DNA from: Chiridota heheva
Lineage: Eukaryota; Echinodermata; Holothuroidea; Apodida; Chiridotidae
Direction of reading: 5' to 3'
DNA length: 64,000 bases
NCBI GenBank assembly: GCA_020152595.1
Contig: JAIGNY010004477.1
Span: 114,501 to 178,500 of the forward strand
Shown here: in pieces, positions 11,801 to 22,140 of the stretch
How positions within the stretch are numbered: position 1 is the stretch's first letter
Layout: the number at the start of each line of letters is the position of its first letter
Made by a program: the position numbers and the translations under genes
The notes under the pieces: model-generated
What the model saw: only the letters and a program-made list of their open reading frames with translations
What the model was told of the DNA's origin: nothing
The model's database searches: none

Positions 11801-13016
11801 TTCATGTTTTTGAGAGAGAAAAAATAATAATGCAGAAATGAATCTATAATAGTTCAAATTATACTTAAAAAATAAGTCACAGTGACTCACAAGGGTTTGC
11901 AAATATATAAACAGTGAAACTTTTCACAAGAAAATTGCTTGACACAGCACATACCAGTGACGTCACTTCCGCTTCCGTTTTTGATTGGCTTGTCGATGTT
12001 TGTACAAAAGGATCTGCCAATCAGAAACGTTGAATTGTGTTGCATGAAAATAGAAAAAATAACTCACCGAGACCGCATGAAATGAATTGTGCCGCCTCAT
12101 AGTAGCCAACTTCATTCGTAGAAAAACAAAATGGCTCCCCATTGGTGATGTATAACACTGTAACCGCAATGAACCCAAACGCGAAGCCCATGAAGGAAAA
12201 CACAATGATATTATAAGAAACTAGCTTCCAACAGCGCCCTCCCGGCCTTGAACGGAACAGCTCTTTCATCGAGGCGAACATTTCGGCGGGATTAAAATCC
12301 GACTTGCCCTTTCTTTCGTCATCAAATATGACGGTTTCTGGCAACCAAATTAGATAAGTGATTAAAATTAGCATGCACGCTAAAATGAACACGTAGGGTC
12401 CCATGTATCCAAAGTTGCTGATTAAAAACCCCGTTCCAAGTTGACCTGGACCTCCGCCTGCCGTTGTCATGGTTTCGGCGATGACGATCCGTAGCATTCG
12501 ATTCGACAATGTCGTTGAATCAGCGACATAGGCGAATCCAGCTGACATGAATGTGATGAAGTCGCCGCTGAATCCAAGGATAAGACTCGCTAACGCTAAA
12601 AAGTGTAAGCTCAAGTTAAATTGAATCACGAACATGTTTATTAAAGAATATAAAGTCAAACCCACGGTAGTTACGATCAAAGGAAAACGGCGACCTCTCT
12701 CGTCGCTAACGTGACCGTAATAGTTCGATGAAATAAACGCTGGCGCCGAAAGTGCCAACGCCAGATACATTGACCAGTAGGCAGTCTTAGTGTTAATATC
12801 ATGCACGGTAGGATATAATGGATTTGATTTATTTACATGGCAATCTGCATCGCCGGAAGCATCTGGTATATGAGCCTCCAGCATAAAACGATGTTTGAGG
12901 TATTCTGTTCTTAGTGGCAGCGTGATTCCATAAGCAACCATAAAAATAAAGAGGGCAGGCTCCACTTTAAAGTTTGAACACAACTTCTGATTCTTTTGTT
13001 CGTTCTGCGACGTCAT
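8698..13016 (-). CDS. SLC46/PCFT-like major facilitator transporter (four coding exons)
   Basis: Four minus-strand exons (13,016-12,068; 11,258-11,127; 9,856-9,773; 8,854-8,698) join with GT-AG introns in compatible phase to about 440 residues, the usual SLC46 length. The first TM follows an EPALFIFMVAYG segment. The MFS loop-2/3 motif reads GHVSDERGRR. The SLC46-specific stretch RSRMSKLVGPDEQG crosses the exon 3/4 junction. SLC46 members are plasma- or lysosomal-membrane carriers; the proton-coupled folate transporter is the best known. The substrate cannot be assigned from sequence, and I cannot choose among SLC46A1, A2 and A3. Start: the only upstream in-frame ATG that gives the family N terminus (MTSQNEQ). 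The C terminus is uncertain: the last codon can be read as TAA or as a GTAAGT donor. Confidence 0.9.
9090..9470. repeat. Short tandem repeats in intron 3 of the transporter
   Basis: GATACCTGCAGTATGAA recurs about every 35-40 bp at 9,140-9,240. CTACACTACGAAAATG recurs at 9,305 and 9,390. A C-rich patch follows at 9,460-9,480. No coding signal. Confidence 0.65.
9773..9856 (-). CDS. SLC46-like transporter, exon 3
   Basis: 84 bp between a TTTCTAG acceptor and a GTTTGT donor. It encodes VTILGVFRMLCVP then RSRMSKLVGPDEQ, the highly conserved SLC46 cytosolic loop between late TM helices. It has two bases, 27 codons and one base, so it joins both neighbours in frame. It is too short to stand out as an ORF, and was found by motif and phase. 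Confidence 0.88.
10085..10200. repeat. Dispersed repeat, second copy at 25.0 kb
   Basis: A short segment around ATGCCCTTGT, a T-rich middle, GCAAGGGGGCACGTATACC and TTCGCAAT aligns with 25,015-25,110. Unclassified, diverged and without clear ends. Confidence 0.5.
10330..10690 (-). repeat. Family C interspersed repeat, copy 1
   Basis: About 360 bp that matches 29,490-29,850 in opposite orientation across its whole length. Shared words include TAACACGGATGAGTGA, GGAATGGCAGATAAACAATC and CACTCAGGTGTCGGGTG. Both strands keep overlapping ORFs open, but the ORF peptides differ in frame between copies and show no domain. It is probably a non-autonomous element and sits in intron 2 of the transporter. 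Confidence 0.75.
11127..11258 (-). CDS. SLC46-like transporter, exon 2
   Basis: 132 bp. The acceptor TTGCATTCAG precedes it and the donor GTAAGT follows. The G left from exon 1 plus GC makes Gly, giving ISCGLG then MLLGGLLMPLC. It encodes one or two TM helices in the second MFS half. The next phase (one base, G) fits exon 3. A decayed partial copy of this exon and its acceptor sits 70-170 bp upstream at 11,331-11,432. Confidence 0.88.
11331..11432 (-). pseudogene. Decayed partial copy of transporter exon 2 with its acceptor
   Basis: The sequence aligns with the start of exon 2 and the bases just upstream. It includes an intact-looking acceptor (TATCCAG) and a frame-shifted echo of MSDFAMMHLSTG, here MSEFAMHNASVN because of a short insertion near ATGCATAATGC. 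Only the first half of the exon is represented. It would break the frame if spliced in. Origin by local tandem duplication over the intron-exon boundary is inferred. Confidence 0.8.
12068..13016 (-). CDS. SLC46-like transporter, exon 1
   Basis: 949 bp, 316 codons plus one base, ending in the donor GTGAGTT. It carries the N terminus and most of the first nine or so TM helices. TM1 (FIFMVAYGITLPL) is followed by a long extracellular loop with cysteines and an N-glycosylation sequon (NKS). Then comes TM2 (LALALSAPAFISS), the GHVSDERGRR loop, and a central cytosolic linker rich in charged residues (FDDERKGKSDFNPAEM). The large first exon resembles the single big exon of vertebrate SLC46 genes. 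The ORF runs on 15 codons into the intron, but the phase of exon 2 fixes the donor at 12,067. Confidence 0.92.
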
Positions 13017-13273
13017 GATTTTCTTTGTACTTGCAAAATGCTATTAAGAAGAAAGATATCGACAGATCAGTAATATTAACAACAACGATGAACCCAAATG
13101 TCTATGAATAATGATTCCACGTCACTTCCTGAAAGTGTAATATGGCTTATAATTTATGCACACATGATAGATCCCAAATCCCATTTACTCCATACTCCCT
13201 TCAGGTCCCTCCAACTGTTGTAAGTTAACTAGCAGTGATTGGTGTGTGTCATCCTCTCCTTCCTTCTTAATAG

Positions 13274-13552
13274 CATTGGTCACATGAATGGGCTTGCGTC
13301 AAGGCTTGCATTGGTCACATGAATGGGTTTGCATCAGAGCTTGCATTGGTCACATCAATAGGCTTGCATCAGGGCTTGCATTAGTCACATCAAAAGGCTT
13401 GCATCAGAGCTTGCATTAGTCACATCAATAGGCTTGCATCAGGGCTTGCATTGGTCACATCAATAGGCTTGCATCAGGGCTTGCATTGGTCACATCAATG
13501 GGCTTGCATCAGGCTTGCATTGGTCACATCAATGGGCTTGAATCAGGGCTTG
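13274..13552. repeat. 35-bp minisatellite, 8 copies
   Basis: The unit starts CATTGGTCACATCAATGGG and continues CTTGCATCAGGGCTTG. Eight units span 279 bp with a few substitutions and one 1-bp deletion. It lies about 250 bp upstream of the transporter start codon. Confidence 0.93.
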
Positions 13553-13754
13553 CATTTTAAAGGTCTATGGACAGATACACAAGTTTGCTTTTCAACCAGG
13601 TACCGAAAAGAGCAGTATGCAGTTAAAGAGGCGAAATCGTCATATGTGCACAATATTTAGAATTCCATTCAAATTTGTTGATTGGTTGAAATTTTGCTGC
13701 ACGATTAGTTGTCTCGTATTGCGAGGTACATAGTTATTTAAAACGCATTTAAAG

Positions 13755-13860
13755 TCATTGCACGAGTTAGCCCAGTGGGTTACGGCGATCGAAGGTAATT
13801 TTTTTCTCCAATCAACAGTCGTGAGTTCGAGCCCCGGTAGAATCGTTTGTTGCAATTTTT
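13755..13860 (+). mobile_element. tRNA-derived SINE-like element
   Basis: The sequence has an A-box-like GTTAGCCCAGTGGGTTA and, about 60 bp later, a B-box-like GAGTTCGAGCCCCGG, the internal RNA polymerase III promoter layout. The middle is too long and T-rich for a folded tRNA, and the 3' side does not close an acceptor stem. A SINE head or a tRNA pseudogene is more likely than a working tRNA. Confidence 0.6.
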
Positions 13861-14161
13861 GCTTTCATCTTCTATTTTTTCTTTTCTCAGTAATTTTTAT
13901 TTGGTGACTATTATTGTAGTATTACAATACTAATATTTCGCTTCTGACAAAAACGCATTGAAAAAAACAATAAAGTTTCTCGTCACAGTAACGTAATGCG
14001 CTGTGTGTGTAACAACGTACATGCTAGTGTCTGGCTGTACTGTGGTACAAACAGACAGTGGATCGGATCTTGCGTTCACAACCGGAAGTGACGTCAAAAT
14101 ATCGTATCCCCCAATTTTACTGTATTTTAATAAGACGAGCCTCCCTTTTTAAATTTTGAGT

Positions 14162-14412
14162 TTAAAGAGCACTAGGTCGAAAATTTAAGGGCGTGTTTTT
14201 CGGGTTCCCTACCCCCTTCCCCCAACAAAAAAATGAATTCCTTTTCTAACAGTCTAGCACGCAATGATGTAGCAATTTCCTGGTTAATATGAATATTCAA
14301 GTGACCTTTGCCCTCACATTGTCTGTGGGCTATGGAGGCATGAAGTTTATCGATCTGTTGTGGATAATATATTTGTGAAAATATATTCACCAAAAACGAA
14401 CGTCAAAATGTG
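14162..14412 (+). mobile_element. MITE family A, copy 3
   Basis: The left edge TTTAAAGAGCACTAGGTCGAA has the family terminus with TTAA at the boundary. The core matches 2.08 and 4.42 kb. The right terminus is decayed (ACGAACGTCAAAATGTG). No coding capacity. Confidence 0.72.
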
Positions 14413-15084
14413 AGAAATGAACAGGAAAACAGGAAAACAGGAAAACTTGTCAAATTGCTTTGTTTTTTCTTTGTATATTTTCTTTTTTCTAAATTCCAGA
14501 CCTTGAAAAATATTTATAAAAGCCTTCTTTAGATTGAGGATGGTTGGAGGTATGGCTGTATGGTAAAGATCAAATCCTCTGAATATAGAATTAACGTCCA
14601 TTTTTTCAAAAAGAAATGACAGAGGTTAAAGACAATGCATCTACATGAGAAAATATATAGAAACTATGTTCCGTTCATACATCACAAGATGAGTAATACA
14701 AAATGTGTATGTTTGCCCAAATTTAGGTATTGTCACAAAATCTTCCAAAAGCTGTCAAACGGCCAATCTTTATACAATTTTGATTAAAGTTTTTGCTTTC
14801 CTCATTTATTTTAATGGATTTTAATTACCTGTCCATATACCTTTAAGATCAATTTAGCTAAATGCTGCCACTACCTGTCCATATACCTTTAAAAGAATAT
14901 TCCCGTGATTTTTCATTTTCATATGGTAGACACAGACTGGTTTCAAACCATGCATGTTGATATCTTATTCCGTTTGGAGATTTTGCATCTCAAAGATTTG
15001 ATCAGCTGACCAGTGCCACCTTGCAGTGTACAATGTTATGTAAAGTCAAATTCCACCCCTCCCTAACTACCTTTGGGAGATATG
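14413..15084. other. No gene recognised
   Basis: AT-rich. CTGTCCATATACCTTTAA occurs twice at about 14,830 and 14,877, and GGAAAACA repeats at 14,420-14,445. The phrase GAATATTCCCGTGA at about 14,897 resembles the terminus of the TTAA elements at 15.5, 48.1 and 54.8 kb. Confidence 0.5.
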
Positions 15085-15215
15085 GTCATACGTAGCCAGA
15101 CCTGACGATTGGGGGGGGGGTAAGTTGGACGACAGCTCCGATGAAATATTATACTTGTTTTGGACGTTACAATATGGCACCATCTGACCATTAACCACGC
15201 GACTTTTGGATGTAA
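15085..15215 (-). repeat. Dispersed repeat, inverted partner of 3.97 kb
   Basis: Reverse complement shares GTGGTTAATGG, GTCCAAAACAAG and ATATTTCATC with 3,968-4,100. A G homopolymer lies at 15,111-15,120. Confidence 0.65.
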
Positions 15216-15216
15216 C

Positions 15217-15521
15217 CAGAGGCGTAGGAAGCAAGGGGAGGGAGCGGTTGACCTCATTAGAAGATTTAACCTTCCTCGTTGAATAGGCCTCCTACCTTCT
15301 TCCTGGTTGGGAGGTCAAATTGAAAAATTCTTAACATTAAAGTGAAAATTAGGTAAAACATAAAAAAATTAGGTAAAATCAAATTCGGTTATTAAATAAT
15401 AGAACAATTTTAGCAACATTTCTCAGAAATTGAAGGAAATTTCTCAGAAATTGAAGGAAATTTCCCGAAATTGAAGAAAATCCGTTTGCTTGCATTCCTT
15501 TTGTCAGGTTGTTGTCCGTAG
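15217..15521. repeat. Family E repeat (CAGAGGCGTAGGAAGC head, A-rich body), copy
   Basis: It begins at CAGAGGCGTAGGAAGC and runs into short-period GAAATTGAAGGAAATTTC units. Related copies lie at 23.3-23.6, 28.9-29.3 and 33.9-34.3 kb; the 33.9-kb copy has the same head (CAGGCGTAGGAAGCGGG). Unclassified, with no coding capacity. Confidence 0.6.
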
Positions 15522-15522
15522 T

Positions 15523-16428
15523 TAAAGGAATATTCCCAATGTTTTTACGTAACCTTTTCTAAGAAAGAGAAACATTTCAGCAACAATTTAGTACAAAAAT
15601 CATGTTGATATGTGTTATTCCTAACAGGAGATATTCAAATTTTAGGGTTCACAAAAAATGCCAAAAAACAAATAGGAAAAGGCTCAGTATGACATCACAG
15701 CAACACATTCTCCCACAAAGTTGATGTATTTCATAAATCTATCATCATTTTTTATTAGTAAAACCTGCTAGAAAAATGAATTGATAAAAGTTAGGTATTT
15801 ATTGGCAGATTGCCAAATATACCCTATTTTAACAACTTTTCGAAAATTGTTTATAATCATATTTAAACAACCAATTAACGTTCAAAGAAATACATAAACA
15901 TTTGCAATGGATTTGCCTCTGTCAGTCTCTAACATCATCAAACACGAATTCATAATACTGTATAACAAAAACTTTAAAATGCAATTGGGAAATCTTTAAA
16001 AATCCATATCTCCTGAACGGAATATGATATCAACCTGATTTTTGTACCAAATTGGCTCTAAAAGTATGTTCTTTCAAATAAAATTTGACAAAATCCATGG
16101 GAATATTACAAAAACCCATGGGAATATTACAAAAACCCATGGGAATATTACAAAAACCCATGGAAATATTACAAAAACCAGGGGAATATTACAAAAACCC
16201 ATGGGAATATTACAAAAACCCAGGGGAATAATATTGCAAAAACCCATGGGAATATTACAAAAACCCATGGGAATATTAAAAACCATGGGAATATTAAAAA
16301 AAACCATGGGAATATTAAAAAAACCCATGGGAATATTACAAAAACCCATGGGAATATTACAAAAACCCATGAGAATATTACAAAAACCCATGGGAATATT
16401 ACAAAAACCCATGGAAATATTCCTTTAA
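15523..16428. mobile_element. TTAA-flanked element with internal minisatellite
   Basis: The left end TTAAAGGAATATTCCCAATG and right end CATGGAAATATTCCTTTAA are inverted repeats, each beginning with TTAA. This is the expected layout of a Kolobok- or piggyBac-type non-autonomous element. The right third is an expanded 20-bp array built from a CCATGGGAATATT word close to the terminus. No transposase is present. Confidence 0.7.
16095..16425. repeat. 20-bp minisatellite, about 16 copies
   Basis: The unit is CCATGGGAATATTACAAAAA with small indels in the centre of the array. Frames on both strands stay largely open (128 and 112 residues), which is an effect of the repeat and not evidence for a gene. 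Confidence 0.92.
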
Positions 16429-16478
16429 TCTATTTTCTCATATCAAAGTATAATGTTCATGTTTTGGTAATGACACCT

Positions 16479-16896
16479 CAGACTTGTTCAGACGCTAATT
16501 GGGAGAGGTACCATATATGTATATCGTATTTCAGACTTGTCCAGGCGCTAATTGGGAGAGGTACCATATATGTATATCGTATTTCAGACTTGTTCAGACG
16601 CTGATTGGGAGAGGTACCAAACATGTATATCGTATTTCAGACTTGTCCAGACGCTAATTGGGAGAGGTACCATACATGTATATCGTATTTCAGACTTGTC
16701 CATACGCTAATTGGGAGAGGTACCATACATGTATATCGTATTTCAGACTTGTTCAGACGCTAATTGGGAGAGGCACCATACATGTATATCGTATTTCAGA
16801 CTAGTTCAGACGCTAATTGGGAGAGGTACCATACATGTATATCGTATTTCAGACTTGTTCAGACGCTAATTGGGAGAGGTACCATACATGTATATC
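16479..16896. repeat. 53-bp minisatellite, 7.9 copies
   Basis: Units start CAGACTTGTTCAGACGCTAA, continue TTGGGAGAGGTACCATACAT and end GTATATCGTATTT. The period is exactly 53 bp with few substitutions. Confidence 0.93.
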
Positions 16897-17399
16897 GGCA
16901 ACATGGTTGTTATTGTATTGTTTTTTTTTATCTCGTCTATTTATATCTGTCTAACCTAGTCCGCCCCCCTGTTATCAAGACCTAATTCCTGCATGCATGG
17001 GGGACAGCATGGGAGCTGAGCAGTATTTCAATGGGGGTGGCGGGGGGCGCATGTTTGAAACGATTCATCTGAAAGACGGAAATGCAAAATCAGTGAATTT
17101 GTTAATAATTAAGTAATCTCTTCACTTCCTTTCTAACTTAACCCTCCCCACCCCTCCCACCCCCCACCTCATCAAACAAACGAAGATAGTTTCGACGTGA
17201 TATTTGTTTCTTTGGTTATGAAACATGGAACAACATTTACATGTGAGCACGTCAGCAGCATAGGAAGATATTTGACATTGGGGCCTGATTTTATTTTTCT
17301 GCCAACAAACCAAAAATGTATGAATCTCTTATCACGGTCCGAAAACTATTAATGCAAAGGGAGGGTGTGGATGTTCGTTAAATGATTGGACATTATCAA

Positions 17400-18260
17400 A
17401 TTGGCAAAATAGGCCTATCCCAAAAATTGAAGAAAATTGCCGAAAATTAAGGAAATTTCACGACAATTGAAGCAAATTTCGCAAAAATGAAGGAAACTTA
17501 ACGAAAATATTGAAGGAGACCTCCGGATAATTGAAGAAAACTTTTCGAAATTTAAAAAAAGTTTCCCCAAACCCGCGGGGTCTTAGCAGTGTCCAAAAAC
17601 TATTTGCAAAGAGGTCACGGGGATAGGGTTCGTGAAATGACTCGGATTGGAATTTTTGGTAAACTTTGGTAACATTTCCCGAAAATTGGAGATCATTTCC
17701 CGCAATTTAAGAAAGTTTCACAAAAAATTGAAGCAATTTTCACAAAAATGAAGGAAATTTTAAGAAAACTGAAGCAGATTTGCCGAAAATCATAAAAAAA
17801 AAGCTGCTTGAAAATTTCTCAAAAATGAAAAAAACGTTCATAAAAATTGAAGTAAATTCCATGAAAATGAAAGAAATTTTACGAAAATTGAAAGAAATTC
17901 CCAGAAACGGAGAATTTTTTTACAAAAATTAAGGAAATTTCCCCAAAATTGAAGAAAACTTCTTGAAAATTTCCCAAAATTCATTCAATTTCTCAAAAAA
18001 AAAAAAAAAAATCATAAAAATTAAAGCAAATTCTATGAAATTAAAGGATAGTTTTACGAAAATTTAAGCAAATTTCGTGATTTTTTTTTTTTTTACAAAA
18101 CTTGAAGGAAATTCTATGAAAATGAAGGAAATTTTACGAAAATTAAGAAATTTTTAAAAACTTAAAGAAAACTTCTTGAAAATTTATCGAAATTGAAAGA
18201 AATTTTACGAAAATTAAAAAATTGAAGCAAAAATTTTACAAAAATAGAAGGACAATTTCT
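17400..18260. repeat. Long degenerate AAATTGAAG-type repeat
   Basis: More than 800 bp of loosely periodic GAAAATTGAAGGAAATTTC blocks with A homopolymers at about 17,998-18,010 and T homopolymers at about 18,080-18,093. It is the longest block of the dispersed motif also seen at 1.2-1.8 kb. No genes. Confidence 0.75.
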
Positions 18261-18784
18261 CCAAAAATGAAGATATCCGAAAGAAAAGATGCCATGGAAT
18301 CTGACTCTTCAAAATCAATTCGTTAGACAGTTAGACCTTCATTTATAGGGTGCACGACCAAAATGGTACTTAGCCCCCTGGCTCGCCCGATTCATATAAG
18401 CCACTGCACATTGTCTGAGCTTAAGGTTTAATACGACGTTTTATTGTAGTAATTTAGCCAAATATTTTGCCAATATCTTTCACCTGTTCAGTTCTCGTCG
18501 CCTTCACTTCTTTTAGGAATAATCATGTCCTAATCAAATGGGACATTTTATATTTTCTAATTATCTGTTTTCAGTGGATGTGATCTGTTATTCATATCTT
18601 TTGCAACAATAATTGTTACAAATTGCAGGTTATGATTTACGAAAACCCCCTACTCCGCGGTCCATGGGCAGGACCGTTACTTCTTTCCCCCTCCCTACAC
18701 TTTCCGGCAAAACAGTCCTCCCCCTCCCCAAGTTTGTAAATGAGAATTACGGCCTGCGTGTTATAATTCCCTTGATTGGTGACA

Positions 18785-19470
18785 ATCTATAGTGGTGCCG
18801 GAGAATCTTTCCTTGGTGGCAATCCAGTTGTACTGGGGATATAGTGTCTTCCATTGGTGATAATAGTGGTACCGGAGATGTAGTGGCTTCCCTTGGTATT
18901 ATTTTAGTGGTACCGGGGATGTAACATCTTCCTTTACTAGCAAGCTAGTGGTTCCGGAGATGTAATACCTTCCCTTGGTAGCCATCTAGTAGGACTGGAG
19001 ATGTAATATCTTCACTTGGTATCAATCTAGTGGTACTGGAGATGTAGTATATTCATTCGGTAGCAAGCTAGTGGTACTGGAGATGCAATATCTTCTCTTG
19101 ATCTGTTGATACCAAGCTGGTGGTACTGGAGAATGTGATATCTTCCCTTGATACAAAGCTAGTGGTACTGGAGATGTAATATCTTCCATTGGTAGCAAGC
19201 AAGAGGTACTGGAGATGTAGCATCTTCCCTTGGTAGCAAGCTAGTGATACTGGAGATATACTATCTTCCCTTGGTAGCAAGCTAGTGGTACTGGACAGCT
19301 GGAGATGTAACATCTTCCCTTGGTAGAGAGCTTGTGGTACTGGATATGCAATATCTTCCCTTGGTCATGTTGGTTCCTAGCTAGTGGCACTGGAGATATA
19401 ACATGTTCATTTGGTAGCCATTTAGTGGTGCTGGAAATGCAATATCTTCCCTTGGTACCAACTAGTAATA
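18785..19470. repeat. 41-bp degenerate minisatellite, about 16 copies
   Basis: The unit is roughly GTGGTACTGGAGATGTAATA then TCTTCCCTTGGTAGCAAGCTA. Divergence between units is high and unit lengths vary. It abuts the THAP-bearing relic at 19.48 kb. Confidence 0.88.
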
Positions 19471-19474
19471 TAAG

Positions 19475-19890
19475 GGTGTTTCAGCTGACGTCATTGAGGT
19501 CACAAGACTTGTTTACATCGTCATTTTGTCGGAATATACCACTGTCGTCTGCTGTACACTTAATTAGACTTACATACGTTTGCATGTTGTCATATACAAT
19601 TATTTTTGTAATATAATTATGCCGGATTCTTGCTGTGCCATTGGTTGCACTAATAGACGTGTACAGGGAAATAAAAAGACATTTTCTCGATTTCCATCTG
19701 ATCTTAATCGACGTCCGAAGTAGGTTTCTGATGTACGACGCGACGGCTTCAACCTACGGTTCACACCAGGATTTGCAGCGAGCCTGACTTTATATCAGAT
19801 ATGTAGGCTCTGTCTGAGTATAAGAACAATCAGCTGGCGGTAACGTTATCGTATACCCGGTGAAAATATAAAACTTAAGGAAAATATTAA
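19475..19890 (+). mobile_element. THAP-bearing transposon relic, copy 1
   Basis: About 415 bp match 47,390-47,840 in the same order: a leader (GGGTGTTTCAGCTGACGTCAT), the THAP start exon, and a tail with CAGCTGGCG, GTATACCCGGTGAAAATAT and AAACTTAAGGAAAATAT. Two copies with shared flanks beyond the coding part point to the 5' part of a mobile element, not a host gene. THAP domains are typical of P-element and Kolobok transposases. Confidence 0.72.
19619..19790 (+). pseudogene. THAP zinc-finger N terminus, broken
   Basis: From the ATG the frame reads MPDSCCAIGCTNRR and then TFSRFPSDLNRR before a TAG at 19,721-19,723. The CxxxC-like start and FxRFPxD segment are the beginning of a THAP DNA-binding domain. 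The stop falls where the conserved Trp of THAP should be (TGG to TAG), and the same frame then continues VSDVRRDGFN, as expected of the domain. The copy at 47.5 kb has TGT at that position. Confidence 0.78.
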
Positions 19891-20697
19891 TCAAATTCGG
19901 ATTTACACACATGTCCATCAACACAGCGGCGGCACCAGGCACCACTTTTCGATATTTGGATGAATTGGAAATCGATCATGGGATATCTTCGCTAATATAG
20001 TGGGGGTCACTAACTGGGCGTCGGTACTGGGGAATATTCGGGGACCTGTACCCTGCGGTTTTTGATGAATTGGAAATTGAACCTTGTGAGAAGTGGGGGA
20101 GGGGGGGGGGGACGGAGATGGCGAGTCTCCCTATGGTCTAGTCCTCCTCGTGTAGACGCTACCGAATCAAGAGCTGCAATTTGGAAAATAACTTACCCCT
20201 GGAAAAGTTCGTCGTTTTTTCACCAATATCAGGAAGTAAGTAATAAGCGGCTGAAATTTAGGCGTCTTCCTATGCGGAATAATTCATCATTAGCGCATCC
20301 AGAAGGGTATACCCTAACCGTATAAGTACAACCTATCTGTATTTCAACATACTAACGCATGATGTTATTTTAAATAAACTTCAATGAAACTGAAAATTGA
20401 TCGCCACAAAAATATTATTTATGATCGTTTGATTCCTTTAATGACGCTTTCAAAAGTTGTAAAAAGATAAGGTGGTGTCATCAATCATTACGTGACGGTT
20501 GTATGTATAGAACCCTCGTGAACCTCTTCACTCGGTTTCGGAAATAAAATATTTTACGGGGGTTACCATTTTGTCAAATACGGTAGTGTTTATGTTAATT
20601 AGGAAAGGTGCATGAACAGGTATAAAGATTGTTTATATTCAGATAAAAAGAGCTTTAGATTTTGAACAGAAACCTCTTGTTAAAATTCAACTGCTCC
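19891..20697. other. No gene; dispersed repeat at 20,040-20,120
   Basis: A block with GATGAATTGGAAATTGAACC followed by a G-rich run at 20,060-20,115 matches 21,415-21,475. No coding frame with a domain. Confidence 0.5.
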
Positions 20698-20941
20698 CAG
20701 GCGCGGATCCAGGTGGGTGTGCGCCGGGGACCCCCCCTTTTTTTTTTTACCCTCCGCACTCTTTTTGCTAAAAGTTTTCATTGAAAATTATGGTTGATAT
20801 CTACATGTTAGAGCCAGAGTGTGAGAAGAATAACGTCTTTGAATTCTGCATGAAACCCCGTGCACAACAGAACAAAACTTAGTCTGATCTGATATGCTCC
20901 ACCTCCCCCTTTTAGAAATTCCTGGATCCGCGCCTGGCCCC
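20698..20941. mobile_element. MITE with GGATCC-containing inverted ends
   Basis: The termini are perfect inverted repeats: CCAGGCGCGGATCCAGG at the left and CCTGGATCCGCGCCTGG at the right, 244 bp overall. The interior starts with a C- and T-rich stretch and carries no coding frame of note. The ORF 20788-21021 overlaps it by chance. Confidence 0.85.
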
Positions 20942-21630
20942 CATTCAAATAATTTTGGTGGAACATTTGATGTCCCAACATTTAAATACAATTTGCATAA
21001 TCTATTATTATAATAAGGCATTCAAAATGCCATAAATGGTAATTATTTTTAGCTATTTCTTACGCAACGTTTGTTATTTTTATAGCTGCTTTTACCAAAA
21101 GTAAAAAAAATATACCACAATCTTTTTTTTTTTTTTTTTTCTGTGTAGCAAATGGCGCTGAATATTTTTTTTTGTTTTTTTGTTCAAATGTTTTCCCACG
21201 GACAAAATTGTAAAAATGACCTTTTTATGTATTTTCTTTCCTTCGAAAAAAAAAAAAGACAGCCCCCTCCCCCTTCCCCCCACAACGTCGCCAGTACACT
21301 TATGCACACAACCGGCTGTGGACAACACTTGAAGTTGAAAGGTAGTAGAGACAATGCAAGGAACTCATTAAAGATTTACCACTTCTCCACCCACTCGATA
21401 TTTTTTTGGGGGGATTTGGATGAATTTGAATGGAAACAATTGATCCACTTGAGAAGTGGGGAGGGGGAACGGAATCCCCTTACCGTCGCCATTACCATGA
21501 TCACTGCATTCATTAACAGAACAGACTTCTTTTAATTTGATTTTTTGAATATCAGTGGTATGACGAGGTCAGGAGGATTTCAGTGGAGTCACGTGTCTTC
21601 ATACCATTATCAGCGGCGTTACAGGGGCAA
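20942..21630. other. No gene; low complexity and a repeat copy
   Basis: T homopolymer at 21,123-21,140 and A homopolymer at 21,246-21,256. The block at 21,400-21,480 repeats the GATGAATTTGAATGGAAAC plus G-rich motif of 20.06 kb. Confidence 0.5.
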
Positions 21631-21806
21631 CGTCCCCCTACTTTGTCCGAAGCCCCCTACTTTGTCCAAAGCCCCTACTTTGTCCGAAGCCCCCTACTTT
21701 GTCTGAAGCCCCCTACTTTGTCCGAAGCCCCCTACTTTGTCCGAAGCCCCCTACTTTGTCCGAAGCCCCCTACTTTGTCCGAAGCCCCCTACTTTGCCCG
21801 AAGCCC
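21631..21806. repeat. 19-bp minisatellite, about 9 copies
   Basis: The unit is CCCCCTACTTTGTCCGAAG with single-base variants and one 18-bp unit. Frames through it read SEAPYFVRSPLLCPKPPTL-like peptides that are repeat artefacts. Confidence 0.92.
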
Positions 21807-21939
21807 CGAATTTATATCTTTTGTTTAAGTTTTGTATCTCTGTTTTTGTATCTAGCTTTTGGTAGCCAAATCTTATTTTGTGACGAAGCCCAGCGATTAG
21901 GGCAATTTTGTAGAGAAAATCACACACTTGGACGCATAC

Positions 21940-22140
21940 AGTGGCGTAGCCAGTTAAGGTGAGGGGTTCGAGACCCCCCTCCCAAGACAGAAAGTCTTAA
22001 ACTTTAGCCCACCTCTGATGGAAGTTTTGTTTTGTTTTGAAGCAAAAAGAATAATAAACAAAGATTATCCCAATTTTCCCTCAAAATATTGGTGGTTGGG
22101 GAGGAGGGGTTCCGGACACCTCTCCCCTCGTAGCCAATAG
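21940..22140. repeat. GTGGCGTAGCC-headed repeat, copy 1
   Basis: Starts CAGTGGCGTAGCCAGTTAAG and passes through GACCCCCCTCCCAAGACAG and TTTAGCCCACCTCTGATGG. A related block lies at 23,260-23,345 (CCCCGCCTCCCAAGACG, TTTAGTCCACTTCTGAGGG). Likely a MITE or SINE remnant. Confidence 0.6.

Noticed and set aside
13755-13860. Functional tRNA gene
   Set aside because: A and B boxes are present but the arms do not fold and the A-to-B spacing is too long. Called a SINE-like element instead. The same reasoning applies at 61,830.
16042-16428. 128- and 112-residue ORFs rich in GILQKPM or GFCNIPM
   Set aside because: Artefact of the 20-bp minisatellite; both strands open and indels shift the frames.
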